Assembly (NCBI RefSeq): GCF_020164485.1 | Contig: NZ_JAIQZA010000014.1 | Span: 1 to 64,000 of the forward strand | DNA: 64,000 nt | Direction of reading: 5' to 3' | From: Salegentibacter tibetensis | GTDB taxonomy: Bacteria > Bacteroidota > Bacteroidia > Flavobacteriales > Flavobacteriaceae | In this document: one piece after another, positions 36,776-46,523 of the stretch | Numbering within the stretch: position 1 is the stretch's first letter | Layout: each line of letters opens with the position of its first letter | Position numbers and translations under genes: made by a program | The notes under the pieces: generated by a model | The model's input: the letters and a program-made list of their open reading frames with translations, nothing else | What the model was told of the DNA's origin: nothing | The model's database searches: none

Positions 36776-37072
36776 ATGGCTATGCTCAGGATAATTTGGT
36801 CTTCAACTGCAAAATTAAAACTTCAAAAAATACACGATTATTTCAAGTTTGAGAAAAAAAAGCCTCAGGGAGCAAAAGCTGTAATTCGGGACATTTTAAA
36901 AGCAAGTAGAGAAACCACCTTTCCGGAACAATATCAAATAGACGAAATAAACCCGAAATACCGCAGAATTATAATTCGGCATTATAAAATAATTTACGAA
37001 GAGGAAGATGCTAGTATTTAAATCTTAAGAATTTTTGATACCCGATAGAATCCGGAGAAGCTAAAAGATTGA
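36776..37072 (+). pseudogene. RelE/ParE-family toxin with two in-frame stop codons
   Basis: The open frame 36776-37021 gives 81 residues with the RelE/ParE fold (LRIIWSSTAKLKLQKIHDYF, KYRRIIIRHYKIIYE) and ends ASI at TAA 37019. The same frame then continues ILRIFDTR, TAG at 37046, NPEKLKD, TGA at 37070. ILRVFDTRQNPEKL is the usual C-terminal end of this family, so the last strand is cut off by nonsense mutations. The shortened protein may be inactive; the antitoxin looks intact. Confidence 0.75.
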
Positions 37073-37132
37073 AAAATCAACGCTTCTAATCTGGCACAAT
37101 TACTGCTCCATATTGTCCGGAAACGAAAGACA

Positions 37133-38266
37133 ATGAAGCAGATAAAGATTTTAAGCCTATTTTTAATTTTAATTATTTCCGGTTGCTCGCAAGTGAATAA
37201 AGCATCCGATTTTATTACCAATCCAACCTCAAAAGAACAGTATAAACGTGATTATAAAGTTTCAGATGAATTGTTCACCATTTGGGAAAATTCCGCTGAA
37301 ACCGCATTTCAGGATAGTGTAGTAATTAGTCTTCCCTATGCTGAAACCGGTAAATTTTTTCCTAAAAGTTTTTCGGTATATTCTTATGAAATTGAACTCC
37401 AACCCGGGGAAGTTTTCAATTTAAAAGTAGAAACCGATTCTACCAAACACCTCGTTTTTGTTGAACTTTTTGAAAAAACCGGAGATACCATTCCAAATTT
37501 CGAAAAGGTAAAATCCACCGAATTTCAGAAGAAAAATTTAAGTTTTGAAGCTGAAAAAGCTGCGACCTACAAAGTGGTAATCCAACCCGAAATTGAAGCA
37601 AATAGCCCGTTCACATTTAAAATGGAGAAAAATCCAGCTTATCTTTTTCCGGTAAGCGCAGGGGTTAATGCGAATGTACAAAGTTACTGGGGCGCAAATC
37701 GTGATGGTGGCGCGAGGAGCCACGAAGGGATTGATATTTTTGCAAAAAGGGGAACGCCCGTGGTAGCCGCAACAAACGGAAGTATTGGTTATAAAGGCGA
37801 AAAGGGGCTTGGCGGCAAACAAGTTTGGCTGCGTGACCGCAAGCGTAAACAGTCGCTTTATTATGCGCATTTAGATAGCATTGCGGATGTTTCCGGAAAT
37901 GTAAAAAGGGGCGATACCATAGGTTTTGTAGGTAATACCGGAAATGCCAGGACCACGCCACCACACCTTCATTTTGGAATTTACAAAGGTTACCGCGGCG
38001 CGATAAATCCCTTGCATTTTGTGTATCAAACCAGTTTGATTGAAACCGATGCTGAAAGAATGGATAGTATTCCGCGCAACCTGATTGTTAATAGCATTAC
38101 AGCCAATCTTAGAAATAAACCAACAACATCAAATTCCAGGATTTTAAGAACCTTAAAAGCCCTGGACACGATCCAATTTCTAGGGAAAACAAACGAATGG
38201 TTTCATATTAGGACCTTTGCAAATAAAGCTTCTTATATCCACCAAAGTTTGGTGAGACCAATTTAA
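37133..38266 (+). CDS. M23-family peptidase lipoprotein with SH3-like end
   Basis: 377 residues. The signal peptide ends IISGC (Cys18). The LytM/M23 domain (about 185-300) has the zinc ligands His and Asp in ARSHEGIDIFAKRGTPV and the HLHF motif in TTPPHLHFGIYKG. The C-terminal 60 residues (NLIVNSITANLRNKPTTSN) form a bacterial SH3-like domain. It probably cuts peptidoglycan cross-links. The N-terminal 150 residues are beta-rich and unassigned. Monocistronic. Confidence 0.88.
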   Translation: MKQIKILSLFLILIISGCSQVNKASDFITNPTSKEQYKRDYKVSDELFTIWENSAETAFQDSVVISLPYAETGKFFPKSFSVYSYEIELQPGEVFNLKVETDSTKHLVFVELFEKTGDTIPNFEKVKSTEFQKKNLSFEAEKAATYKVVIQPEIEANSPFTFKMEKNPAYLFPVSAGVNANVQSYWGANRDGGARSHEGIDIFAKRGTPVVAATNGSIGYKGEKGLGGKQVWLRDRKRKQSLYYAHLDSIADVSGNVKRGDTIGFVGNTGNARTTPPHLHFGIYKGYRGAINPLHFVYQTSLIETDAERMDSIPRNLIVNSITANLRNKPTTSNSRILRTLKALDTIQFLGKTNEWFHIRTFANKASYIHQSLVRPI

Positions 38267-38272
38267 TTTTTG

Positions 38273-38300
38273 CGTCATCCTGAATTTATTTCAGGATCTA
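38273..38300. repeat. Dispersed palindrome, type C
   Basis: CATCCTGAA (stem) - TTTA (loop) - TTTCAGGATCTAA. The 28 bases from CGTC at 38273 match the complement of 63720-63747 at 26 positions. It sits between the convergent peptidase and aldo/keto reductase genes and may act as a terminator for both. Confidence 0.75.
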
Positions 38301-38319
38301 ATTCTCTAGAATTATAATT

Positions 38320-39357
38320 TTATGGCGCAGGATTAGGATATGTTTCGTGAACTTCGTTTATAGCTTCCAAAACTTCTGCCGAAAGTTCTACATCTATACT
38401 TCCAATATTTTCTTCCAATTGTTTTATTGAAGTCGCGCCAATAATATTACTGGTTACAAAAGGACGAGTATTCACAAAAGCCAGGGACATTTGCGCGAAA
38501 CTCAAATTATGCTTTTTAGCGATTTCGCTATAAGCACGGGTGGCTTTTACTGCCTGCTCTCCAGAGTATCTTTTATATTGCAGAAATAACCCCAACCTTG
38601 AATTTGGTTGAATTCCTTCTAAATGTTTCCCGCTTAAAGTCCCCATTCCCAATGGCGAATAAGGGAATAATCCAACATTCTCTCGATGAAGCACTTCAGT
38701 TAGCCCAATTTCGTCTTTTCGGTTAAGTAAATTATACGGATTTTGTACCGTGATCATTTTTGGCAGATCGTGCTTTCTGCTTTCTTCCAGGAAACGCATA
38801 ACTCCGTATGGAGTTTCATTAGACAAACCGACCTGGCGGATTTTTCCTTCTTTTATAAAGCCATCCAAAGTTTCCAATACTTCTTTGAAATTTTCTTCCC
38901 AGGCTTCATCTTTATCGTACTCATACCCCCTTTGTCCGAAAAAATTTGTGTTACGTTCGGGCCAATGTAACTGGTAAAGATCTATATAATCTGTTTGTAA
39001 TCTTTTTAGACTCTTATGCAACGCATCGGTTATCGCTCCTTTAGAAAACCCTAGATTCTCTCGAATATGTTTCATAGGATCTCCCGGCCCAACCACTTTT
39101 GAAGCCAGTATTACATCTTCTCTTCTTCCCGATTTCTTAAACCAGGAACCAATGATTTCTTCGGTACTGCCCTGGGTTTCTGCTTTTCCCGGTATGGAAT
39201 ACATTTCAGCCGTATCAAGGAAATTCACTCCTTTTTCTAATGCAAATTCTATTTGATTGTGACCTTCAGCTTCAGTGTTTTGTTGACCCCAGGTCATCGT
39301 GCCCAGGCAAATTTTACTAACTTTTATATCCGTGTTTGGGAGCTTGGTATATCTCAT
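38320..39357 (-). CDS. Aldo/keto reductase (Tas-like)
   Basis: 345 residues. The catalytic tetrad is visible: Asp and Tyr in FLDTAEMYS, Lys in LASKVVGPG, His in YQLHWPER. It has an (alpha/beta)8 barrel and the NADP-binding end IIGATSIKQLEENI. TAEMYSIP and the inserted loop after it are typical of the Tas subgroup. The substrate is unknown. ATG at 39357 fits the usual MRYTKLPNTD start better than the TTG four codons upstream. Confidence 0.9.
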   Translation of the reverse strand: MRYTKLPNTDIKVSKICLGTMTWGQQNTEAEGHNQIEFALEKGVNFLDTAEMYSIPGKAETQGSTEEIIGSWFKKSGRREDVILASKVVGPGDPMKHIRENLGFSKGAITDALHKSLKRLQTDYIDLYQLHWPERNTNFFGQRGYEYDKDEAWEENFKEVLETLDGFIKEGKIRQVGLSNETPYGVMRFLEESRKHDLPKMITVQNPYNLLNRKDEIGLTEVLHRENVGLFPYSPLGMGTLSGKHLEGIQPNSRLGLFLQYKRYSGEQAVKATRAYSEIAKKHNLSFAQMSLAFVNTRPFVTSNIIGATSIKQLEENIGSIDVELSAEVLEAINEVHETYPNPAP

Positions 39358-39378
39358 ATTTTTTTTCAAAAATTGTAT

Positions 39379-40326
39379 TTATTCTTCGCTAAGCAATTTA
39401 GTAACCTCATCTAATTTTGGTGTTAAAATCACTTCGATTCTTCGGTTTTTTGCTTTGCCTTCAGCAGTTTCATTAGTAGCTATGGGCGCATATTCCCCAC
39501 GGCCGGCCGCGGTTAAATTCTGTGGATCAATATTATCATTTTCCTTTAAAATCTGTACAATAGAAGTTGCTCTCTTGGTAGAAAGATCCCAGTTATCATT
39601 TAATGGGCCGCTCCCGCCGTAAGGTACATTATCGGTATGGCCTTCAATTAAAACGGCGATATCCGGATTTTGAGCCAAAACCTGGCCTAATTGTTTCACG
39701 GCCAGTCTACCTTCATTATTTACAGCCCAACTTCCGGAGCTAAACAATAACTTATTTTCCATAGAGACATAAACTTTACCATCGCGTTGCTCTACGGTTA
39801 AACCTTTGCCTTCAAAATTGGTCAGGGCCTTTGAGATCGCATCTTTTAAAGCGTTCATTTTAGCATCTTTAGCGGCGATTAATTCTTCTAATTCATCCAC
39901 CCTTCTGGAGCGTGCATCAAGGTCACGTTGCAATTTATTTAACCTCGCCTGCTCTGCTACAAGTGCCTGCTCCTTTTCTTCTAATTCGGCAAGTAGTTGA
40001 CGGTTTTGTCGGGAATTTTCGGCAATAGCGGCAGAGCTATTATCTTCTAAAGCATCATAAGAATTTTTAAGCGTGGCGTAATTCTTTCGAGAGCTTTCCA
40101 ACTCATCTTTTAAACGATCTCTTTCAGCCGTGGCTTCAGCGTAATCTTTTTTTAATGTTGAATATTCTTCATCTAAATTTCGATATTTCTCTAGTTCAGA
40201 TTGTGTAGTTCGGTTTTCACGTTTTAAATCGGCGTGCCTGCCTTCAAGTTCCTTGTATTTTTTCGAGGACACACAGGAAGTTAACATAAAAACTGCTGAA
40301 ACAGCTAAAACAATTATTTTTTTCAT
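39379..40326 (-). CDS. OmpA-family lipoprotein with coiled coil
   Basis: 315 residues from the ATG at 40326. A signal peptide ends FMLTSCVSSKKY (lipid Cys near 17). A long coiled coil (about 25-180) is followed by an OmpA peptidoglycan-binding domain (from about 190), with VLIEGHTDNVPYGG and the diaminopimelate-binding NWDLSTKRATSIVQIL. It links outer membrane and cell wall. An upstream in-frame start would put 12 extra residues before the signal peptide and is rejected. Confidence 0.9.
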   Translation of the reverse strand: MKKIIVLAVSAVFMLTSCVSSKKYKELEGRHADLKRENRTTQSELEKYRNLDEEYSTLKKDYAEATAERDRLKDELESSRKNYATLKNSYDALEDNSSAAIAENSRQNRQLLAELEEKEQALVAEQARLNKLQRDLDARSRRVDELEELIAAKDAKMNALKDAISKALTNFEGKGLTVEQRDGKVYVSMENKLLFSSGSWAVNNEGRLAVKQLGQVLAQNPDIAVLIEGHTDNVPYGGSGPLNDNWDLSTKRATSIVQILKENDNIDPQNLTAAGRGEYAPIATNETAEGKAKNRRIEVILTPKLDEVTKLLSEE

Positions 40327-40449
40327 AAGGGTAGTTTTTAATTCAATCGTATCTTTCAACAATGTTTTTTATTTCTAGTTTCCTGCGAGGTTTTTTATAC
40401 CTCGTAGATATACCTACAAAACTTTAAAAGCCTTGCAGGATCGTATCTC

Positions 40450-41220
40450 TTAAAAATCTGATTCCAGTTCTACCAAAACAGGACAGTGATCGCTGTGTTT
40501 GGCTTCAGGTAATATAACGGCGCGTTTTAGTTTTTCTTGCAAAGGCTTGGCCACCAAATTATAATCTATACGCCAGCCTTTATTGTTGGCGCGCGCATTA
40601 GCCCGGTAACTCCACCACGAATAATTGTCGCCCTCCTCATTAAAATGCCTGAAAGAGTCTATAAATCCGCTTTTCATAAAACTGTCTATCCACTCTCGTT
40701 CTACCGGCAAAAACCCGGAAACATTTCTAAGCCGGACAGGATCGTGAATATCTATGGCTTCATGACAAATATTATAATCTCCGCAAATTATTAAATTGGG
40801 AAAATCCTTTTTTACTTCATCAACATATTGCTGAAAATCGTCCATAAACTGGAGTTTGTGCTCTAAACGAGCAATATTAGTCCCTGAAGGCAAATACAAA
40901 CTTATGATGGAAAAATCCTCAAAATCAGCACGAATCGTCCTGCCTTCAAAATCCATATAATCTATGCCGGTACCGTATTCAATATGTAAAGGTTTGTGTT
41001 TACTTAAAATCGCAACACCGCTGTAGCCCTTCTTCTGCGCCGGGTACCAGTAATGATAAGGATAACCGGCCTCTTTAAAATCATCGAGGTTTAATTGCTC
41101 TGGATTCGCTTTTATCTCCTGAAGACAAACCACATCTGGATTTGCCTGTTGTACCCAATCTAAAAAGCCTTTTCTTACGGCAGCTCTAATTCCGTTTACG
41201 TTATAGGAAATGATCTTCAT
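40450..41220 (-). CDS. xth: Exodeoxyribonuclease III
   Basis: 256 residues. The start MKIISYNVNGIRAA, the metal-binding Glu in VVCLQEIKA, NICHEAIDIHDP and the terminal active-site RIDYNLV and HSDHCPVLVELE motifs are typical of AP endonuclease/exonuclease III. It cuts at abasic sites during base excision repair. ATG at 41220 is chosen; the longer form would need a TTG. A TAnnTTTG element is 16 bases upstream. Confidence 0.94.
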   Translation of the reverse strand: MKIISYNVNGIRAAVRKGFLDWVQQANPDVVCLQEIKANPEQLNLDDFKEAGYPYHYWYPAQKKGYSGVAILSKHKPLHIEYGTGIDYMDFEGRTIRADFEDFSIISLYLPSGTNIARLEHKLQFMDDFQQYVDEVKKDFPNLIICGDYNICHEAIDIHDPVRLRNVSGFLPVEREWIDSFMKSGFIDSFRHFNEEGDNYSWWSYRANARANNKGWRIDYNLVAKPLQEKLKRAVILPEAKHSDHCPVLVELESDF

Positions 41221-41236
41221 TAAAGTCAATTTTCCT

Positions 41237-41244
41237 CAAAAATA
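41237..41244 (-). promoter_or_regulatory. -7 element before xth
   Basis: TATTTTTG on the minus strand, 16 bases before the preferred ATG. Confidence 0.55.
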
Positions 41245-41260
41245 AGGCTAAATGCAAGAT

Positions 41261-41812
41261 TTACAAGTTGGATTGCTGAATTTCCAACAGCTTTTTAGCT
41301 TGCTGAAAGTGCCGCTGTTCGTGAGCCAGAATAATTTTAAAGGCGGCATCGAGCTTATATACAATTTTAGGATTTGCGGGCGAAGAAATAACCACGTTTT
41401 GCTTCAGCAAATCTTCAGACGCTAAAATCTTTTCTTTTAGTTTTTCCTGATGCTCCATAAACCTGCTCAAAATATCTTCTGAAAGCCTACTTTCGGAAGG
41501 TTTCCAGATAGAAAATGTTTTGGTTTTTTTGGTAGTATCAGGCTGCACCGATTTTAAAATTGCATTTCCAAAGAAATTTACCAAAAAACCGAATTTCGCC
41601 GTGAATGGCTTTTTATAATCTTTATTCCGAAGCTTATCAATTATTGGAAAATACGACTCATTTATCAAAATAAGGTGCTCCAAATTTTGAGCAATACTCC
41701 AGGTATCGGCATCCGGTTTCCAGTGAATTTCACGTTCACTGAGTTTGCCAAATGTCTTGTTGAATTTTAGCGTAAGTTCATCTAATCTATTTATAAAACC
41801 TTGCGTTTTCAC
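41261..41812 (-). CDS. DinB-like (DUF1569/DinB_2) protein
   Basis: 183 residues, four-helix bundle of the DinB superfamily. Metal-binding His residues are in WSIAQNLEHLIL and AHEQRHFQQAKKLL. WKPDADTWSIAQNLEHL is the family hallmark. Members are thiol- or metal-dependent transferases with mostly unknown substrates. The start is GTG at 41812; no ATG is in frame nearby. It lies between xth and a T9SS cargo gene, all leftward. Confidence 0.85.
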   Translation of the reverse strand: MKTQGFINRLDELTLKFNKTFGKLSEREIHWKPDADTWSIAQNLEHLILINESYFPIIDKLRNKDYKKPFTAKFGFLVNFFGNAILKSVQPDTTKKTKTFSIWKPSESRLSEDILSRFMEHQEKLKEKILASEDLLKQNVVISSPANPKIVYKLDAAFKIILAHEQRHFQQAKKLLEIQQSNL

Positions 41813-41839
41813 CTGGTAAAAGTTATAAGTTAAATATAA

Positions 41840-44806
41840 CTATTTTACAATAAACCGCTTAACTTTTCCTACTTCCCTCGTTCCCATTCTTACCAGGTAA
41901 ACGCCCCGGGCTGCATAAGACATATCCAATTCATAAACGTAACCTGTGCCATTATTTTCTACCTGATTTTCTAACATTTTCTGTCCTAAAACATTATGAA
42001 TAGTAATTCTTAAGGTTTCTTCATAATCGGTTTCCATGATGATTCTAAACTGTTTATTTTCTTCGGAAACCACTACCAGTTCAGCTTCGTTTAAGATAAA
42101 ATCCTCAATATCTAAAGTAGAATCGGTGATATTTACCGAATAATCGTGGGTGGTACCATATTCCATTACTTCACAGGGGTTGTTGAGATCACCATCAAAA
42201 CTGGTATCTCCAGCCCTAATACGCATAAGATGTTGCCCCAATGGTGCATCTACCGGAATACTAAAATCATAAGAATGCCAGGAATTTTCAGTAGGGATAA
42301 CTTCAGAAGTGATTACGCGTTCGTTATCATCAAAAACAGCATCGTCATTGAAATCTATCCACATTGAAAATTGTTCGTTATCCTCTTCAGCGAAATGAGA
42401 TTGCACCGAAACCGTAAAATCGCTTTGTGAACGATCTAAAGTAGCTGCTAAACCTATAAAATCGGCATAACCATTTCCGCAGGGGATACGTTCATTAAGG
42501 ACATCTTCCAATTCAAAAGATGAAATTCCATCGCCAAAACTACAATCAGATCCTTCAGGAATACAATCTAAATTAGCTACAGATTTTACGCTTGTATCGT
42601 TGCTGGGATCAAAATCGTTTTCCAACCTGGTGCCGCCGGTAATTCTATAACTTCCGGAAGGCGAAATATCTGCAGTTTCATTGAACGTATATACTTCAAG
42701 ACCTCCTACTTCTAAAGTGCCATTAAAGACTTCTCTTACCGGAGTGTTATTTCCTATTTGATAAAAAACGGGTATATCTTGTTGTGGTTCGCCCCCAAAA
42801 TTTTCTATACTCACAGTTACTTCTTCTGAAGTTCCCAAACTCTCCCCTGTTTGCGGTGCATCAATTGAAGTTACCCCAACATCCTTAGGTGGTAAATTAC
42901 GAACTGAAGTGAGCAATGTATCATTTTCAACATTTTCATCGCCTTCTAAATTGGTACTAAAGAGGAAGTCATAGGTTTGCCCAACCTCAGAAAGATCGGC
43001 GGTTTCAGAAAAAGTGAATTCAGCAGAACTTGTTGCACCAATGCTTTCTTCAAAAGTCTGGGTCACTTCAGGACCACCATCAATACTATAGCTTACTTCA
43101 AAATTAGACTGCGCATTGCGGCCATAATTTCTAATTCTTATAGTAATTTCCTCATTTGCACCTAAACTTGAGTCTTGCGGACTAATTAATGAGACCACAC
43201 CAAGATCATTATCAAAATCTGGGGCAATTTTAAACACCCCTACATGATTTTTTCTTTCCTGTCCTACAAAATACTCGCCATTGTGCCAGAAGGTGAGTCC
43301 ATCAGCTGCATCTACGCTTAAATGTGCATAGTCACCATATCTTGAATTAGGATTAGGACTTTCTCCTTCAACAATACTTTGCTCCTCTATAGTCATAATT
43401 CCCGGCTCATCATTATGATATCTACCGGTATAACGGATTGAAGGAAAAACCGGGTTTTGCGGATTATCATTTAAAACTGTATAGCCCAGAGCTATATTCC
43501 CTGCCTCATCCATACCAATACTCCCACTAAATCGATCACTATTATCTGGCGCGTAAGTTCCTTCCTGGTAAACACTCCAGGGACCACCATCGTTTTGCTG
43601 GCGTAGCTCATACCAGCGTATACCTGCGTGCTCTGCTGCACTAGGATCTATATCTACTACAAAGTTCATCACCACGGCATTATAATTTGGAAATCGCCTG
43701 TAGGTGGTCATATACATCATTGTAGCCTGCAGTGCATCAACATCTGGAGTATCATTACCCGGCTGTGAAAGATTAGAAAAAGAGCCTCCATCAAAGGTGG
43801 CTATAAATGGCGAAACACCATCGCCGGCCCCTAATTCCTGGGATTCTGAAATCGTTGAGTTTGAAGGATTACTCCAATCTACATTAATGAGCCAAAGCTT
43901 TAAATGATCTTCATTAACTCCTGCCCATGAATCGTCCTGAAGATAGATTATTGGCGAATTTCCTCGCGGCGGCAATTCCTCTCCAATTGCTGAAAAGCCA
44001 GCCGGACTGTAAAATCCGTTGGTTCTGATTCCCGGCAATGGAAATGACATAATTTGTGCCGTTCCCCCGTTAAGCATTTGGTCTCTTTCTAATGCATAAA
44101 CTACCTGACTGGTAGCCGCTGATCTGGAATTTTTATTGGTTGTAATATAATACCCATCTCCCCAAACCGAAATCTTTGGATAATCTGGCAATACTCCGTT
44201 CGTGGTAAAGCGGTAAGTATACCAGCCATCGTTTATCGGGTCTGGACCCTGGGATACGGCAATTAAAAAACTTTGTGGAGTATCGCTAAACTGAGAAATT
44301 ATAAATCGGTCGGCAAATTCATCATATAATACTATTGGATCTCCAAGGGTTTCATTGGTGAACTCTCCTCCAATACTAGCCAGGGAAGCTGGCTCCATAA
44401 TTTGATTCCCGGATTTATCAAAAACTGAAAAAGCAGAATTCCATCCATTTACGTAGTGGTTAGGACCTGCAGATCCAGTAGGATCTGTAGGTGTAGCTTG
44501 TGTAGAAGCGGCTTCAAAAGTAAAATATGGCGCTTTCACAGAAATTTCTCCCATTTTTTCTTGAAGCGCATCATCCTTGGTTTTTGGCAAACCTTTTCCC
44601 GGCACTATTTTATTAATTCCCCGGTTCCTGGGATTATAGATCTTAAATTCCGTAGCAGGAGGAATTAATTTTCTCTTAGCCATTGCAGAAGAAGGTACCG
44701 CTTTGGCAGAGTCTATATAAACCGGGCCGGAGGTTTCCCTCTCCTGCCCCACAAATATGGAGTGGAAACCAAAAATTAGAACTAAAAGGAATATAATTTT
44801 TTTCAT
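41840..44806 (-). CDS. Large secreted protein with T9SS type A sorting domain
   Basis: 988 residues from the ATG at 44806 (signal peptide MKKIIFLLVLIFGFHSI). A beta-propeller-like N-terminal half (about 60-540, ASTQATPTDPTGSAGPNHYV) is followed by two CARDB-like repeats (about 555-740), a GEVED domain (about 780-880, MWIDFNDDAVFDDNE) and the T9SS sorting domain at the end (ITIHNVLGQKMLEN ... GVYLVRMGTREVGKVKRFIVK). It should be exported through the type IX system to the cell surface. It carries many DNA-like Asp/Asn turns. The longer start at 44866 adds 20 residues with no signal character and is rejected. Confidence 0.88.
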   Translation of the reverse strand: MKKIIFLLVLIFGFHSIFVGQERETSGPVYIDSAKAVPSSAMAKRKLIPPATEFKIYNPRNRGINKIVPGKGLPKTKDDALQEKMGEISVKAPYFTFEAASTQATPTDPTGSAGPNHYVNGWNSAFSVFDKSGNQIMEPASLASIGGEFTNETLGDPIVLYDEFADRFIISQFSDTPQSFLIAVSQGPDPINDGWYTYRFTTNGVLPDYPKISVWGDGYYITTNKNSRSAATSQVVYALERDQMLNGGTAQIMSFPLPGIRTNGFYSPAGFSAIGEELPPRGNSPIIYLQDDSWAGVNEDHLKLWLINVDWSNPSNSTISESQELGAGDGVSPFIATFDGGSFSNLSQPGNDTPDVDALQATMMYMTTYRRFPNYNAVVMNFVVDIDPSAAEHAGIRWYELRQQNDGGPWSVYQEGTYAPDNSDRFSGSIGMDEAGNIALGYTVLNDNPQNPVFPSIRYTGRYHNDEPGIMTIEEQSIVEGESPNPNSRYGDYAHLSVDAADGLTFWHNGEYFVGQERKNHVGVFKIAPDFDNDLGVVSLISPQDSSLGANEEITIRIRNYGRNAQSNFEVSYSIDGGPEVTQTFEESIGATSSAEFTFSETADLSEVGQTYDFLFSTNLEGDENVENDTLLTSVRNLPPKDVGVTSIDAPQTGESLGTSEEVTVSIENFGGEPQQDIPVFYQIGNNTPVREVFNGTLEVGGLEVYTFNETADISPSGSYRITGGTRLENDFDPSNDTSVKSVANLDCIPEGSDCSFGDGISSFELEDVLNERIPCGNGYADFIGLAATLDRSQSDFTVSVQSHFAEEDNEQFSMWIDFNDDAVFDDNERVITSEVIPTENSWHSYDFSIPVDAPLGQHLMRIRAGDTSFDGDLNNPCEVMEYGTTHDYSVNITDSTLDIEDFILNEAELVVVSEENKQFRIIMETDYEETLRITIHNVLGQKMLENQVENNGTGYVYELDMSYAARGVYLVRMGTREVGKVKRFIVK

Positions 44807-44866
44807 TTTTACGTGACTTCTTCTTTTACTTTCTAAAAATAATGATTCTATGCTTATCAAAAACAA

Positions 44867-44897
44867 AAGGAGCGATTAAGTTGATTAATCGCCCCTT
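44867..44897 (-). terminator. Terminator behind glyS
   Basis: AAGGAGCGATTAA (44867-44879) pairs with TTAATCGCCCCTT (44885-44897) around GTTGA, with one G-T pair. On the minus strand a TTTTG-TTTTT stretch follows. Confidence 0.85.
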
Positions 44898-44921
44898 TTT
44901 CAAATTAAAAAATCCTTCTAT

Positions 44922-46460
44922 TTATTTCTTCATCCAGGCTTTAAAATCTATTTCTTGCTGAACAAGTTCCTTAAGCTCTGTAATATCCACACGCTTTTGC
45001 TCCATAGTATCACGGTAACGTACGGTTACTTTTTTGTCGTCAAGCGAATCGTGATCTACGGTAATACAAAGCGGGGTCCCGGATGCATCCTGCCTTCGGT
45101 ACCTGCGGCCTATCGCATCCTTCTCATCATATTGCACTCTGAAATCCCATTTTAATTCTTCTATAATTTCGTGGGCAAGCTCGGGTAAACCATCTTTCTT
45201 TACTAGCGGAAGTACTGCTGCTTTGGTTGGTGCTAAAATTGCCGGTAATTTCAATACCGTCCTGCTGGTGCCACCTTCCAGTTCCTCTTCTTTTAGGGAA
45301 GCTGAAAAAACCGCTAAAAACATACGGTCCAGACCAATTGAAGTTTCAATTACATAAGGCACGTAATTTTCTTTCATTTCAGGATCGTAAAAACGCAATT
45401 TCTTACCTGAATGTTCTTCGTGTGCTTTAAGATCGAAATCTGTTCGAGAATGAATTCCTTCCAATTCTTTAAATCCGAAGGGGAAATTAAATTCTATATC
45501 AGTAGCCGCATTCGCATAATGCGCCATTTTTTCGTGATCGTGGAAACGATAATTTTCTTCGCCTAAACCTAAAGAAGCGTGCCATTTTTGACGGGTTTCT
45601 TTCCAGTGTTCAAACCATTTTAATTCTTCACCGGGACGAACAAAAAATTGCATTTCCATTTGCTCAAATTCCCGCTGACGAAAAATAAACTGTCTAGCTA
45701 CAATTTCATTTCTAAAAGCTTTACCAATTTGGGCAATTCCAAAAGGAATTTTCATCCTCCCGGTTTTTTGCACATTTGAAAAGTTTACAAAAATTCCCTG
45801 TGCAGTTTCAGGTCGCAAATATAGATCTGTAGCAGATTCGGCTGAAGCTCCCAGTTTGGTGCCAAACATAAGGTTAAACTGTTTAACATTAGTCCAGTTT
45901 TTAGAGCCGGTTTCAGGGCAGGCGATTTCCAACTCTTCAATTAGCGCTTTTACATCGGCCAAATTTTCGTCAGTAAGAGATTTTGCAAGGCGTTCAAGAA
46001 TTTCCTTTTCTTCCTTTTTATATCGAATTACCCTTGGGTTAGTCGTTACAAATTCTTCTTCATCAAACTTATCACCAAAACGTTTCCTTGCTTTTGCAAT
46101 TTCCTTTTGTGCTTTTTGATTGATTTTTTCAGCATAATCTTCAACCAAAACATCGGCACGATAACGTTTTTTAGAATCTTTATTATCAATTAAAGGATCG
46201 TTAAATGCATCTACGTGACCTGAAGCTTTCCAGGTGGTTGGGTGCATTAAAATTGCTGCATCCAAACCTACGATGTTTTGGTGCAGCTGCACCATACTTT
46301 TCCACCAGTATTCTTTGATGTTTTTCTTTAATTCGGCTCCATTTTGCCCGTAATCGTAAACAGCGCTAAGGCCGTCGTATATTTCACTTGATGCAAAAAT
46401 ATACCCATACTCTTTAGCATGGGATATTACATTTTTAAAAAAGTCTTCTTGTTTTGCCAT
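44922..46460 (-). CDS. glyS: Glycine-tRNA ligase (eukaryote-type dimeric)
   Basis: 512 residues. The class II motifs are present, with TDLYLRPETAQGIFVNFSNV, AFRNEIVARQFIFRQREFEQMEMQ and ETSIGLDRMFLAV, and an anticodon-binding C-terminal domain (from about 400). It charges tRNA-Gly. The single-chain, alpha2-type form is the usual one in Bacteroidota. Its -7 element is only 4 bases before the ATG, so the mRNA may be leaderless. Confidence 0.97.
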   Translation of the reverse strand: MAKQEDFFKNVISHAKEYGYIFASSEIYDGLSAVYDYGQNGAELKKNIKEYWWKSMVQLHQNIVGLDAAILMHPTTWKASGHVDAFNDPLIDNKDSKKRYRADVLVEDYAEKINQKAQKEIAKARKRFGDKFDEEEFVTTNPRVIRYKKEEKEILERLAKSLTDENLADVKALIEELEIACPETGSKNWTNVKQFNLMFGTKLGASAESATDLYLRPETAQGIFVNFSNVQKTGRMKIPFGIAQIGKAFRNEIVARQFIFRQREFEQMEMQFFVRPGEELKWFEHWKETRQKWHASLGLGEENYRFHDHEKMAHYANAATDIEFNFPFGFKELEGIHSRTDFDLKAHEEHSGKKLRFYDPEMKENYVPYVIETSIGLDRMFLAVFSASLKEEELEGGTSRTVLKLPAILAPTKAAVLPLVKKDGLPELAHEIIEELKWDFRVQYDEKDAIGRRYRRQDASGTPLCITVDHDSLDDKKVTVRYRDTMEQKRVDITELKELVQQEIDFKAWMKK

Positions 46461-46464
46461 AGCG

Positions 46465-46472
46465 CAAAAATA
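46465..46472 (-). promoter_or_regulatory. -7 element directly before glyS
   Basis: TATTTTTG on the minus strand, separated by only 4 bases from the ATG. It overlaps the T run of the upstream terminator. Confidence 0.45.
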
Positions 46473-46502
46473 AAAAAACCGCCCTGATAAACAGCAGGGC
46501 GG
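46472..46502 (-). terminator. Terminator between the coiled-coil gene and glyS
   Basis: CCGCCCTG (46479-46486) pairs perfectly with CAGGGCGG (46495-46502). On the minus strand a run of seven T follows. It ends the transcript of the coiled-coil protein gene, 21 bases behind its stop. Confidence 0.92.
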
Positions 46503-46523
46503 CCTTTGAATTTTAGGTTTTAA

